From assembly GCA_948099385.1 (NCBI GenBank), contig CANUEZ040000024.1, positions 25,393,001 to 25,457,000 of the forward strand: a DNA stretch of 64,000 nucleotides. Direction: 5' to 3'. The notes below the pieces were generated by a model. That model saw nothing but the letters and a program-made list of their open reading frames with translations. It had not been told where the DNA came from and ran no database searches. How positions within the stretch are numbered: position 1 is the stretch's first letter; every line of letters starts with the position of its first letter. The translations under genes were made by a program, and so were the position numbers. Positions 14,045 to 26,262 of this stretch are shown here, in pieces. The DNA comes from Fasciola hepatica. Taxonomy: Eukaryota > Platyhelminthes > Trematoda > Plagiorchiida > Fasciolidae.

Positions 14045-15136
14045 TCATGACATTTCACCCATTAGCTGTCCACCTGGTGAAATGTAACTGCCCAGGTAAC
14101 AAAATTTACCCACTTCAGCTAGAGCTCCCCCCGCCAAAACACGGTTTGGTGTTGAGCCAACCCAATCCTGCAGCAGAATTTTACACTTTGAAGGTGCGAA
14201 AAGCATCCCAAACATTGCTACACTGTTGTTAAGGCTATCTAAAAGAGCTTGCAACTTAACTGGATCTTCACTCAGAAGAAAAATATCGCCCGCATATTTC
14301 AAATCAGACAGTCTACTGCAGGAGAAAAAATCGACCCCACTACTCTCACACGAGAATAGGGCTATCTCAAGAATCAATTCAATCACCAAATTGTAGAGGA
14401 AGGGTGGAAGGGGGCAACCTTGACGAACATCACTTTTCGTGGTGAACTCGGATAAAAGATCGCCGTAAGCACGAACTCGACTTCGGCTGTTTGCATACAA
14501 GCATCGGAAAAGAGAAATACGATTCTCTGGCACACCCCTCAATGAGAAGCAGCGCCAGAGAACTGTGCGGTCGACTGAGTCGAACGCCGCTTCCAGATCA
14601 AGAAAGACACAGACTACGAGCCTACGGAAGATGTGTTTGTGCTCTAAGGTTTGCCGAAGGATAAAGATGTGGTCGATACAACCCCGACCGGGTCTGAAAC
14701 GGGCTTCATTCTCACGTATACATATTTCGCGGGCACCGGATAATCGGTGGAAAATAAGACCGGTGAGCAGTTTAGGCGCGATACTTACTAAGCTAATCCC
14801 GCTGTGGTTTTCACAAGAGGACCTGCCACCTTCCTTGTAAATCGGCACACTCACCCGATTGACACATTCCCTGGGAATCTGCTCACTAACCCAAATAATC
14901 CGAAGAAGTTTGTGTAACTCTGAAACCAAAGCTTCGCCTCCATCCTTGAAAAAAGTTGGAAACAATCCATCCGGTCCAGCGGCTTTGTACCTTTTCAAGT
15001 AACCGATCTGTCGCATAACCTCCATTTCTGATAGAGGACTGATATCCGCCTGCATCGTTTCACTGGCAGGTATATTTGGAAGGCCCATTGTTGAAGTGAG
15101 CCAACTGAATTGTTCCTTCGAATGTGCTCCACCCAA
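14045..15136 (-). pseudogene. Reverse transcriptase ORF of LINE copy A1
   Basis: This open frame of 363 codons covers the finger and palm domains of a LINE reverse transcriptase, which copies element RNA into DNA at the nicked target. Visible motifs are 'YKAAGPDGLFPTFFK', 'NHSGISLVSIAPKLL', 'ARFRPGRGCIDHIF', 'FLDLEAAFDSVDRTVLW' and 'VRQGCPLPPFLYN'. The catalytic box reads YAGD ('LKYAGDIFLL') where sister copies have YADD, so one catalytic aspartate is lost. The frame is closed off at both ends by frameshifts relative to the rest of the element. The copy is therefore catalytically dead. Confidence 0.8.
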
Positions 15137-15864
15137 CGCTCCAGACGACGCCTCTGAGAGTGAATGAGTGAGCCCTCTGACCCCTTAATTAACTCACTTA
15201 CACCAGGCTTCCGTGGACCGGTACTTCTAATCAAACGGAAAATTTTGCGAGCATTGCCAATGGACGCAGCATTTTCCATTTCCTTACATTTCGCAATCCA
15301 CCACTGTTCACGGTCATTTCTCAGGCTCCTAGTTAGTTGGCGTCTCAGGGATTTACGCACCTCATTGAACGTGGCATCCGGAGGGACGGATCTACGAGCA
15401 TCCAACAGAGCAATTGATGTCGAGTTAAACCAGAGTTCTGGGTGACACTCAGAGCGGCATACAAAGCTTCCTTGACCTGTTGCCAGCGTTTATTTGGGTC
15501 CTGAACATCCGGCTGCATCGATAACTGTGTAGACAGCTCCGTCTGAAAACTGTGTAGTTGGTTATCGTCTAAAAGCAACTGTTCGGGACAAGTGGCATTT
15601 ACTTTGGTGCGACTACGGACGAGATGTAAACGGAAGCGAGCATGTACCAACGAGCGATCTGAGTTCACAGGCATAGATCAAAATAAACGACAATTTTCAT
15701 TTGATCCACACCAGCGGTGACCAATCACAATATGGCCAATCTAAGTCCAAAGTTGTGAACACGAAGCAGAACGCCATGTGAGTCGATGCCGCTTCTTATG
15801 GCAGAAGTTCGTACTTCTCAGAAACAATCTGTGGTCCGAACACAGCTGAATGAGACGATCGCCG

Positions 15865-16248
15865 CTATCGGCACGATCGGCTGGGATAGCAAATGGGCCT
15901 CCGATGTGCCTTTCCGAATCTCAAAAAACGGCCAACTTGAGTGTTGAAATCCCCGGCAATGACCACCACGTCCGTTGAAGGTGCGCTTCGAAGCAGCTGA
16001 GGCAAATCCTGATAGAATTGGTTCTTGGCCTCAGAGGAATTGCAGTCAGTCGGCGCATACACAGGCACGACGAACAAACATCGGCGCTTCAGTTTGCTGT
16101 TGTTGATACGAACAGAACCATCCAACCGAACTGCACACAAACGACTGCTGGTCTGAATCCAATCCAGCAGTGCACGTTCAGCTTTCATGCTCAAAGCAAT
16201 CTCAAAGCCAGCCTGACCACGAGTTCTAGACACCGAATCACCCAACAC
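15865..16248 (-). pseudogene. LINE endonuclease fragment (C-terminal half)
   Basis: This is the C-terminal half of the element's apurinic/apyrimidinic-like endonuclease, which nicks the target DNA. It keeps '[20 protein letters not shown]', 'PVYAPTDCNSSEAKNQFY' and 'VVIAGDFNTQVG' with the conserved GDFN. The N-terminal half (16238-16507) lies in another frame, so a frameshift splits the domain. Confidence 0.75.
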
Positions 16249-16510
16249 GAAGAGTGAAGCGAGAGACTGAGGTTGTATCCGGGAGTCGAAGAGTTACCAC
16301 AGAAGTGGGGTCTTGTATGCGTGATTCGGAGACATAGCACACATCTATTTTGAAGGTGTCAAAGCTTCTAGCGAGGGCAACTTGTTGCCCTATCTGACAT
16401 AGTGTGCGGACGGTAAAGGCAGCCAAGTGAAGTGAACACTTAGGCTTAAGAAGTGCACCTGATTTATACCCAACTCGAACTACTGCTTTCATCAGGGCCC
16501 CAACCACCCG

Positions 16511-17310
16511 TGGCTTTTTGCATCGACCTTAAATCAAAAGGGGGAAAATTGTTAAGGCCCTTTACAAGGAAGATACCAGAAGCTTCTGAGCAACTTTTGA
16601 GAGGGATTACAGGCATCGTGAGACCAATTCAATAAACTAGGACCAGCTCAAACTCAGCATTTATATACGAGGAATACAAAAGAAACAACTAAAAATGAAA
16701 AAAATGGTAAACGTTTTCCTTCGGGCGATATCGCTCTTCTTCGAATAACAGTCTAACATTTCTCGATATGGTCCTGCAAGACTGTTCTTTCTATGGATAC
16801 GACATAACCACTGGCATCATCAAAGGCTAGTGTTTCGAATCAGTAGGCTCTGAACGGACCATACTCATTTCAACAGAAAGATGTCGAATACTACAAGCGT
16901 CTTTTCATGCTCATCGCAAGCCATATTATTTGAAATACTAAAACCCAGTTAGATTATTGTTATACGGTTTAGATAATCAATGGAGTATGGGCAATACTAA
17001 CGATTTAGGCCAGACAAAATGTGGATCATAATCCACGCTCTTAGTATTTTGTGTTTGTAAAGAAATATTCATGTACGTCATGATAGGAAACTGGCTTACT
17101 TTTCGAGTGCATCTCAAAACTTACATTCACATAGTAGCGACCCACTGCAAGTTTCTCTCAGAAAAGGATTATTTTCGCTTCACCTAGACCTCTACAAAAA
17201 TGGCCACAATCGTCGGAGTCGATGGCTGTGCGAGAAGCGGGTTTTTACCATGTAAAAGACAGTAACCGAAAGGGATATATCATACAGTGAATAAGGTAAA
17301 CGAACCATAT
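16511..17310. other. No recognised gene
   Basis: Apart from possible 5' untranslated sequence of the adjacent LINE (to about 16630), nothing was recognised. Confidence 0.4.
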
Positions 17311-17390
17311 GAGACCCAGTCCAGATAGCCTGGCTGTTAGACGTTCGACTCCAAACCATTCATCCCGGGTTCAAGTCCCAGTAGGGGCTC
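17311..17390 (+). repeat. tRNA-like sequence, probable SINE head
   Basis: The ends pair as an acceptor-like stem (GAGACCC/GGGGCTC, 6 of 7). A box-A-like TAGCCTGGCTG and a good box B (GGTTCAAGTCC) are spaced as in a tRNA gene. The D and T stems are imperfect, so this is likely a tRNA-derived SINE or pseudogene. Confidence 0.45.
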
Positions 17391-19730
17391 GATGAATGTG
17401 CACTGCTGACGATTCACGACAAGGATGAAACAACTGTACGTGATTACATGACTACTCGAAATACAACTTAAATTCTACTTTCATAACTCGGGAACAATTA
17501 AATGGGAGAAAGAAAGCAAATTTGGTAAAAACCCATTGAAAAATAACGGTAGATATCCACGTATGTTTACTGCATAATTGCACGAAATTGACAAAATGAG
17601 AAGACCAGTGATGATTAGCGTTTCATGTCACTCTGAGGTATTTGTTGGATGCAATTCTGGGTGATTAAACGGTGTGCATGTTACAAGAATCAGTCTGAAA
17701 TGCGGAGCGAGAGTGAGTAAAGAAACATTCAGAGCACTTGGATGAGTTAAGGGGGAGTGGATTCTGTACCAAAAACTCAGTATTTCAACGATCGGAAGAT
17801 AGATTAGTAAAATCTCCTTGGTTTGGTGCATTATGACAAATAGTTGCAGCATCAACACAGTACATTACATTTCCGGGGGAATTAGACGGGATGTGGCTAA
17901 CTTCAGCGGAGAAAAGAAACGGCGTAATAGCAGCAGTTTGAAGAATGCAACAGTGGATTAGTAGAATTTTCTACAACTTGTGGACAAATCTATTGTTTGG
18001 GATACGTCCTGAAAAATAGTCGGCATGTCATGCTAATAAACTAGATGGGCAACCATGAGGCTTTTGTAGAAACAGTGATCTTGGAATGAAATCAGAGTTC
18101 GAAGACTCGTCACGAAATACGCACCTAACAGAATGAACAGAGTTGCTCATCAATTAACGGTTAGAACCAAGAGGTAGGATAAATATTATTATTCTGTTTG
18201 ACTGACTTTTCGGTGAAGTGTGTACGTGTTTTTTTCATGGGTAAACGTAGATACTCCGGCACTTCCGTGTTGAAAGACCTCGGTCGGCTGTTTAGTAGAA
18301 CAACACTTGATTACGAAAGATACCCGGGGAAGAATTGGTTTGCTGTCAAAAACTGCAGAAGTAATAACAAAGTCATTTGGAAAAGAAGATCTGCATAGAA
18401 CGGCAATGGGATATTTCCCGTAAAATAATACGATTCTGATACAGTTTTCTCGCACAATGAAAGACGAAATGATAAAATACAACAACTCATCCCACATCAT
18501 TAATCGTCATATTATTTGATAGTCAACTGGAACGTCATACGTTCGTAGATTAGAATCATGGGACAGAAGAGTAAATACAAAATAAAACTAGAGGTTAGTG
18601 GAAAAGAATGTCTATAGCAGTGTCTGGTACAGTAATTGGCGAAAGTGGGACCCGTGTAATCGCAGATGCGGTGTAAAGTTGCCATATGACGCTTCAGTGA
18701 GCTCCCAATTTCAGTGCGATTCGCTGCCATTTGAATTTTTTAAAACAAGTGCACTAACACCATAAGCCTTCACGACACCACAGATACCTTGCACACTTGC
18801 TTGTTCATTAGAAAGACATTCGCGACCGCCAAATTAGCGAAGAAAACAATAAGTGCTCTTTTACTTCCTTTTTTACCTATTACACAATGCACAGCAACGA
18901 AAGAAGGGGCTGCGGATAATCAAAGGCTGACAAATGAGGAAGTAGATAACGGTGTTTTTGATCCCCATATCATGAGTACTTTCAGTTGGATTTTTCCATT
19001 TACCCACCCAAATATTCGATATTGATAGTTGTTTCAACAGTAAAACTGGAATTCGACTGGTATGAAATGTATGCGGAATTACTGGACAGTGCTTCCCCGG
19101 TCAATTGAGCGTTAGCACTGCATGATGAATCATATTGTACACAAATCAAATCTCTTGCTAAAGGCTTTTTCGGATTATTGTTACATGCTTTTGGACCAGA
19201 ATCCCAGGCAGGCTTTCGAATTGTGATTCCGGGATGAACCCGCACCAAGTAAACAGCTTCTTTCAAAAGTGCTAAGCTTGGCATCGTGAGAGAGTAGCAA
19301 GTTACTTGGCATCTTCATCCGTATGTCCAATGACATGTCAACTATTTTACGCGCTGAGTTCCTCAGATCTCTTTTTAACTATTAGGGTTCTTCGGTGATA
19401 TTCATCACGACATTAGTTCATCTCTGACAGTAATACGGTCAACCAAATATTGTTCTTTATCAAGGCACCAAATGTGAAATTTGATCTCACTTTCAACGCT
19501 TCCTTAGAAAGCTGTCTTAATAACTTGTAATCTACTTAATTTTTACCCACACCATTTGGTGTGCTGAAAGTCACACAAAGTTCCAGAGTTTAATTGACTA
19601 GGTTATTGTGCATGGGCGACCCTTCGGCAATCATTCAATCTGACAAAAGTGCACGTAACACTTACATCAATTGTTTGGACGTTCAGTCACAGCTGGAATA
19701 ACCGTCAATGCGGGCGGAGGCATTTTTAAC
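17391..19730. other. No recognised gene
   Basis: No element or gene was identified. Minus-strand frames at 17628-17858, 18189-18500 and 19000-19284, and a plus-strand frame at 18198-18398, carry no motif I recognise. Confidence 0.4.
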
Positions 19731-20000
19731 CAAATGAAAGTGGTAGAATTTTATTGCTCAATAACACAGCGTAGTCGAGATCGTTGGTAGGTTGTCGACG
19801 TTTCGGTCACCAGTTTCATTCGGTTGCAAAACCAGTCTTGAAAAAGGTTACCCGTGGTGACCGAAACGTCGACAACCTACCAACGATCTCGACTACGCTG
19901 TGTTATTGAGCAATAAAATTCTACCATAACATTTCACATGGCGCATCGATTTTTCGATACACTCCGAACCGATTTCGGTTCTGACACACAAATGAAAGTG
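19731..20000. mobile_element. Palindromic insertion with 12-bp target duplication
   Basis: Arms at 19741-19811 and 19856-19926 are perfect 71-base inverted copies around a 44-base centre. CAAATGAAAGTG occurs immediately outside on both sides (19731-19742 and 19989-20000), as a target-site duplication would. A 62-base tail (19927-19988) follows the right arm. The centre and right arm contain GGTTACCCGT and CCGAAACGTCGAC, shared with a second palindrome at 29769-29969. No coding capacity is present. It is non-autonomous. A Penelope-type solo terminal repeat is my best guess. Confidence 0.7.
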
Positions 20001-20059
20001 AGTTTCTAGGTTACACGATTGATTAACTTGGCTTTTGATCTTTAAAAGAAAAGGTATAA

Positions 20060-21600
20060 GCAGATCGCAACTTTCCGTTGCCTGCTTCGCAAGCTGTCAT
20101 TCGTCGTTTCAACGGGATAATAAGTTATTGTCATCATTCAATACCACACCGCTCTCACTTGATGCAGCCACTCAGAGTTGCCAAAGATGGCTCCGTAGAA
20201 TTATCTGAAAGACCAAAAGCTGAGCTCAATCAAGTCGAAGACCCGTTTGCTTCCGACATGTTGGTCTTCCATTTCAATTTTCAAACCATTTCAGCTGAAG
20301 GTACTGAGGCTTCTCACAAGGCAATAGACCGTGTGCTTTAGCAGTGGTTCGCATCACTATAGAAGTCATTTGCCTCCTTCTGTCGTCGGCCTTTACCAAC
20401 CGTATCGAGGAACTCTAATTTTAACCGGGAGCTTCTGGTTTCTGTAATACTGCTCTCATATGTAAAATATATATACCGATCATAAACCACTGACATACGC
20501 TTCTTGCGCTGAATCCGGCGAACGCAAATCACGTGAGTTACGTCATTTGAACTTCGGTACACCGTTCTCTAATGGAGTGGCATAACTCGGCTCCGTTACG
20601 GCACTTTCAGAATGTAGCCTCTCATTTCTCTTTTTATATACGTTGTATATATGAGACTGTATGGATCTTCTCATCCCTTGAGAAGTTTTCATATAGCTTC
20701 TCAATACAACCGATCGTTTAACTCATTGACCGGATGTAGCTCTTGTAACCAACCTAGGAACATAACGTGGTGTTCGTGTTCATGGAACCCTTGGATTCGT
20801 TGAATGTTTGCCCTTCAATAGTAACAACTGAGCGCGGCGCTCATTTTAGGTCAGGACATGCTGCGTATTCCAGGCCGTCATCATTCTCGCACGGCGGCTC
20901 ACCACTCAGGAGCAAGTGGTACAGTAGACTGTTTCCATAAGCACCTGAAGACATTACTCAGCATGGCCTACAATTCGAACTGGTCATCAGAACAGAACGA
21001 AGACACGTCGCCATATTTACGAATTTCTTTTTTCGTCGATCGGAAACTTCAAACACGTCAACTGATTCAAGTAACAGTAAGAATTCCAGTTGAGCACAAA
21101 CACTCCCGGTCATTCTCATGGCACTGTTCCGCTTTAGGCTATATATTAGGACGTCGGCTAAGCAGTTAGTATAAAGACAGATTCTACGTTTATCCGGAGG
21201 TTATTCCATCATGGGTAGCTTAAGTGGCAATGGTTATGCATGATATACTCGACAGTTAGCTACATAGATGCACTGTTTGCGGATGAATCAACCGCGGATA
21301 GAATCTCAGCCTGTACGTGTTTTTCCCGATTCACTGGCATTAAATTGTATCTCCATGCCTGTGGATAGTGCTAGAATATCTCTAGGGAGTCCATTAGAAA
21401 AACCTTTCAAAGTGCTGAGTCGATTAGATCGAGTTCACGTCACTGATCGTAACGGTAATCGAGAGGCATTATCGACGTACCGTCTTAAAGTTGTGCAGCT
21501 AAACGAGGCAGACAGTGGAACAAAGACCAACAAAAGTTGCCTCCTAGTTCCGCCTCACAGCACAGTGGATGCTACTCGTTAATCTCCAACGGCGTGGCCA
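20060..21600 (+). mobile_element. Decayed Ty3/gypsy pol remnant
   Basis: Remains of a plus-strand pol gene follow canonical order. The end of the reverse transcriptase is seen at about 20095-20180 ('IRRFNGIISYCHHSIPH', 'LMQPLR'). The RNase H tail is near 20480-20560 ('YTDHKPLTYA', 'RELRHLNF'). The integrase core with 'TTERGAHFRSG' lies near 20827. The post-integrase domain at about 21390-21500 reads 'KPFKVLSRLDRVHVTDRNG' and 'REALSTYRLK'. Many stops and shifts interrupt it. The sequence of this copy differs from the other gypsy relics here, so it is probably a separate lineage. Confidence 0.7.
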
Positions 21601-22479
21601 GAACCAGTTACAGCTCCACGAACAACGTAACCTGGCTGTCACATACATTGTTCAGAGTCTCGTAGACACCTTACACAACTAAGTTTTTTGAAGTTGGGTG
21701 GTAATCAAGCGGGTTGTGCAATCGATGTGAGTTGACGGCAGTCTACGGGATTTAGCAGAATCAGTCGTATGCCTCTGATCTGAGTGACTGAGGTGGAGTT
21801 TACGATGGTCAAACTGTGTACCCCAGTTATTACGGAGGAAGCACAAGAATTTCTACCATATTCACTCTACAAAGCTATCTAGATTTTAAGTGGCAAATAC
21901 AGGCCCAGTAAACGCAAAGACCACAACTGAAGAAGGCTCCTTTACTTTATCACAAACAAGTAAGAATACAGTTCTGTTTTGTAGAGTTAACCAAAATTAA
22001 AATTAAAACATTTTCTATAGTTCACTCATTTGGTACTAAATTCTGTACGTATCCGTAATTTTCCTCCATGTTTGTAAAACCCCTTGGTAAAACGTCTTTG
22101 TCCTTGTACCGATGTTTAAATGTACAGAACCGATACGCACTTTTCGCGCACCACAAAATATCAACAAATTGGTAATATATCTATATTGCTCTGATGCGAT
22201 CGCTCATTCTGATTTGGCTTGTCCTGGAATTCACACAGTTCGAGATCTGACACTGACCAATGCATTTTTAGGGACGTCGAAAACTCAGTCATGCACCATC
22301 TTAATCAAGGCGTTCGTCGACATCCGGATTTTGGTATCTAGAACTTCGCAAGAAAAACCTTAATCATCTGCAAGTTAATTTATTATCGCGGTTTCGTAAT
22401 CATTGGGCATTTCCATTCTGATTATTTCAGCTCTGCTGTTTTCGTCTACTTTTTTTATCACACAAGGTTAATTAGTGTA
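21601..22479. other. No recognised gene
   Basis: No gene or named element was recognised; possibly the distal part of the preceding gypsy relic. Confidence 0.35.
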
Positions 22480-23379
22480 GAGAGGCAAACCCCATAGCCA
22501 AAAGAGATATTGTAGGATGGAGTATGGGGAAATATTCACATCAAAACCAGCTTCTTCATTCTGCTCTTGAAGAAAGAAAGATTGCTGGTGGGTGAGAAGA
22601 CAGAACGAGGTAATTTTCTACATTCTGGCAGTTCGGGGAAAATGGCGGTTAAGGTACGACCTCTGAGAGCAGAAAACTGATAAAGATGACTGGCCGCCTG
22701 TGTACAAGATTGGTGGGATGTTAGAGAAGGAGGAACCGACAAGGCAAGCTCTGAAGAACATAATTCAAAATAGTAACGGCAGAAGAGAGATAAGGAAACA
22801 ATCGCCTGACGGGGGGATCAGTGACTGTGGATTGAAGATTAGAAAAGGATTTTTAACCAGCCGGATGGCCTTACCTTGAACCCGATCAGGCAGAAATCAA
22901 ATCCTTACCTCACACGTGATTACAGTATTCGAATGTGGGCCGGATTTGAGTCTTTTAAAATAGGCGTACGTGAGCTGGAGCGAAACAGAAAACCAACTTT
23001 GCGCGCAGCTCAAGAAGTAAGCTGAGATATAAAAGGAGACTAGCACAGTGAAGAGGTTATGAACAAAACCAGAAGGAACATAGATTCTATGGAATATAAA
23101 CTTATTGTATCAAAATATAAATACCGGGAGAACGAATGATATTCAAGGGGAATTTAAAGATGAGAAGTTATCGAAGTTCTGAAGTCAACATGATTGTGGG
23201 AGCTCCATGGGATGTCTTTGAGATCGGAATCCATTGATACATTGGCAATACTACGGTCACGATCGATAATGGTAGTAGCATGGTGGGAGGTGGGGTAAGA
23301 AGGGAAACAATGTAGAGTGGTATCATCGGCAAAAGCGTAGATTGTGTTTTGGCTACAAAGGAAAACTGTCCAACATACC
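22480..23379 (-). mobile_element. Jockey/CR1-type LINE 3' relic
   Basis: The minus strand encodes the reverse transcriptase catalytic region ('IYAFADDTTLHCF', FADD box, near 23300-23350) with the following 'DRDRSIANVSMDSDL' segment and 'HVDFRTS'. Further on it has the C-terminal 'DRVQGKAIRLVKNP' block (near 22880). It ends at about 22536-22742 with 'SVFSPTSNLSFFKSRMKKL', the usual last residues of this LINE type. Several frameshifts and stops make it inactive. It is a family distinct from the RTE-like and CR1 copies in the window. Confidence 0.7.
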
Positions 23380-23615
23380 CGACCCAGTATTCCGGGAGAG
23401 GCTAACGAACCACACAACAGGCCACCGGCTCATCTGGAACAATCCTGCTGCTTTGAAGCTGCACTTGGATGTGCAAAGGCTAGAGGTAAATTCTCGGATA
23501 ATAAGATCGGATGAGGTAGCCTCAACTTACTTCCTGCTACAAACTGGGCGGTCGATTGGTACAACAGTCTCGAACGGTGCTGGGGACACCGCTTTGTATC
23601 ATACTCCTGTGAATT
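23380..23615. repeat. Dispersed repeat, related to 54800-54985
   Basis: The stretch from GAACCACACAACAGGCCACC through GCTAGAGGTAAATT, and on to 'CAAACTGGGCGGTCGATTGGT', has a diverged counterpart near 54820-54985 (AACCATACAACTGGCCACTAG ... GTTAGAGGTGC ... GAACTGGGCGACCGAATTG). The pairing of two distant copies marks it as a repeat family. No protein was recognised. Confidence 0.55.
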
Positions 23616-23739
23616 TACATGAATAACTTTGAAAATATGCACTCTCATCATGCTACCGCGATCCCGGCAAGCGACTTGCTTCGTATTCCAACGGTTGAAG
23701 TGTCAAGATAACAAGCCTAAACAATCGGCTATGGGAAAC

Positions 23740-26262
23740 AAGTTTGTATTACTTGTAATGTACGGACACTATTAAACGTGGGCAGGCAAAGCCTCATAAT
23801 GAGGACACTGCGCAACCAAAAAATCGACATAGCCTGTCTCTCAGAAGTCCGCATACCTAACTCCGGAACTCGGCGCATTAAAGTTCCGGGAGAAGAAGGG
23901 TCTTACTGGATTTATCATAGCGGCCCGACATACTACTCCGGGCACCAGGGCGTCGCACTCGCCAACAGCGCAATGATCGCTTGGGAGCCGACTTCAGTAA
24001 GACCTGTATTGGCACCGTTCAAAGGGTCCCCGCAGAACTTGACTGTGATTGCGGTCTGTGCTCCGATCAACGCGGCGGAGAACGAAGCGAAAAATAAATT
24101 CTACGGCAACTCCTGAGAGGTAATCAATCGGGTTCAAAGGAGTGACATTCTGTTCACCGCCGTCGACTGAAACGTTCACACAGGACCCTCGAATTCGTCA
24201 ACGTGGCACGTTCTGGGAAAAATTTGACCCTGGTCAACGCTGTGAGAATTGCGACCGCCTGATCCGTTGAGCCAACTCCAACGGAATGGTCGTTTGCGGC
24301 ACACGCTTCCAGTACCCTAAAAAGCGCTTACTGATATGGTACTCCAACGACGGTCGCACTTCGCATCGAATCGACCATATTCTGGCGAGGTCTGTTGGAC
24401 TTCATCTGTAGAAGACTATCGAGCGCCTTGCGGTGCAACGACGGGAAACGCAAACGTTACAGACCACGTCCTTGTTCGTGCACGCATTAGAATCCATCTA
24501 TCCCCACGCTTAAGGACCTCTCCACCGACCCTCATAAATGTCGCAGTCCTGGAAATGCCAAGCGCCGTTACGCACAATCGCTACCCGATTACCCACAGTA
24601 ACCAACGTATCACCGGATTCAACTCCAGTAGAACAGTGGGCGATAATCAAGTCGAAAGATAGAGAAGATGCATTAAAAGGACTAGGGGGAACCGAAAGGC
24701 TTCTGAAAGACGGGATCTCTGAAGGCACACTTGAACTGTCGACTAAAGCTCACGAAGCCCGGATATCAGGAAGTGGCGAACGCCGCAGACTGCAACACCA
24801 GGCCTTGCGCTCCACCAAGGCTGATCGTAAGCGGGACTGGATGGAAGTAGCTGAAAAAAATGGAGACTGCAGCAGGGATCGATGACCTCGGCAAGTTATT
24901 CCGCCTCATTCGCAGCGAGTCGAGTAGGTGCTGCAAGCAGGAGTCGCTTCCGTGCGGCACAGCCGGTCAGCTCATACCTGAGCAGAAAAGAAAAATGGAG
25001 CGATGGGTAGGGCACTTCGATCGATTGCTCAGCCGACCATCAGACTACACAACGGCCCTACAATCCCCAGTTCTTGCAGAGCCGTACGATGTGAGTTGAA
25101 ATCCGCCGAGTGCAACTGAAATTGTCACAGTCACCAATCAGCTGAAGGACGAAAATGCTACTGGAGAAGTCGGCATTCCATCAGAAGTCTACAAGTGTTG
25201 CCTGCCGTCACTGATTGCACACCCTATTTGGTTCCATATGGCTGGAAGAAGTCTTTACAACTGATTGGAGAACGTCTGCTGTTTCCCAAAGAAAGGGGCT
25301 AATTCATTGTGCGACAACTATAGGGAGATCAGCCTAATTAACGTGGCTATGAAGGTTTTCTGCGTGTTGCTGCTCAACCGCTTCTCTGTTGAGACGACCG
25401 CACCCGGCTGAACCAGGGTTTTTTTGTCGTGATAGAGGCTGTGTGCACCAAATTTTCACACTACATCGAACACTGGAGCACCGCTACAAGTCCCAGAAAC
25501 CAACAGTAGCTCGTTTCATCGACTTTTGGGCCGCTTTCGATCCAGTTAGCCGGGAGTGTCTCTGGGCGATGCCCGGTAAACCAGCAAGGCCTCTGAGGAA
25601 ATACTATTCGCCCACTAGGGTGCAAGTCCTTATGTATGATTAAGAATCCTCCCAGTTCACTCACTGCTAGCGTCCGTCAAGGCTGTCCTCTTTTACCAGT
25701 GCTGTTCAACAACGTGATCGGCTAGACAATGAGACTGGCCCTGGCTGACTACCCCGGGACTCAACTGAGTCTGTAGATGCACATCGGGGACCTAGAGTTC
25801 GCGGATGACGTTGTTGTGCTGGCGAACTCTTCTGCCAGGTTTCGACCGGTCCTTGACCGATTCGATTTCCATCGCGTTAGAAGTGAACACTACGAAAACC
25901 AAAAGTATGTCAACTTGCCCAGAGCCATCAGCTCAACACGTCTATCACTGACCAACTGATCGAGTGCGTTCCATCATTCAAGTATCTCGGCCCTACATTG
26001 CTTCCGAACGGCCAGGCGAAGGATGAAGTAATACTCCGGATAGAAAACGCCAGAAATGCACTTCTTGAGATACGACGGGCGTTGTGGACCCGCAATGATA
26101 TCAGCCTTCAAAAAAGGGGGCGTATCTACCGTGCCGCGATAAGCCCCGTACTTAGCTACGGCTGCGAAACCTAGCCATCGAGGGCCGAGGATACTAGAAG
26201 GCCGGAGGTGTTTGATCACTGGTACCTGCAACGTGCTCCGAAAAAAATTGGTGTGATGGAGT
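23740..26262 (+). mobile_element. RTE-like LINE family B, copy B1 (decayed)
   Basis: A plus-strand LINE begins with endonuclease at about 23742-24120 ('CNVRTLLNVGRQS', 'IDIACLSEVRIPNSG', 'VIAVCAPINAAENEAKN'). A linker follows (24538-25100, 'RISGSGERRRLQ'). Reverse transcriptase runs from about 25140-25960 with 'GCVHQIFTLHRTLEHRYKS', 'ARFIDFWAAFDPVSRECLW', 'SVRQGCPLLPVLFN' and an intact catalytic box in 'LEFADDVVVLANSS'. The C-terminal 'APVLSYGCET' region and 'LEVFDHW'-like block lie near 26130-26230. Stops and frameshifts occur throughout, including in the endonuclease after residue ~112, so the copy is dead. The element ends near 26262 where a different LINE in the opposite orientation begins. 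Confidence 0.75.

Larger units (their letters stand above)
13535..16510 (-). mobile_element. RTE-like LINE, copy A1, near full length but inactive
   Basis: A minus-strand LINE is read from 16.5 kb down to 13.5 kb. An apurinic-type endonuclease lies at about 16507-15865 ('FTVRTLCQIG', 'IDVCYVSESRIQD', 'VVIAGDFNTQVG'). A linker follows, then reverse transcriptase (15136-14045) and an 'LPGWGPRDPPTKRLETL' C-terminal block near 13560. Frames are broken by shifts between endonuclease, linker and RT. The SR2-like RTE clade assignment rests on the gene order and C-terminal motifs. Confidence 0.8.

Noticed and set aside
19000..19284. Minus-strand open frame of 94 codons as a gene
   Set aside because: No domain, start context or partner exon could be supported.
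19856..19890. Confident hammerhead ribozyme in the palindrome
   Set aside because: A CCGAAAC segment and a stem are visible, but the CUGANGA box is not matched exactly, so it is kept only as a hypothesis.
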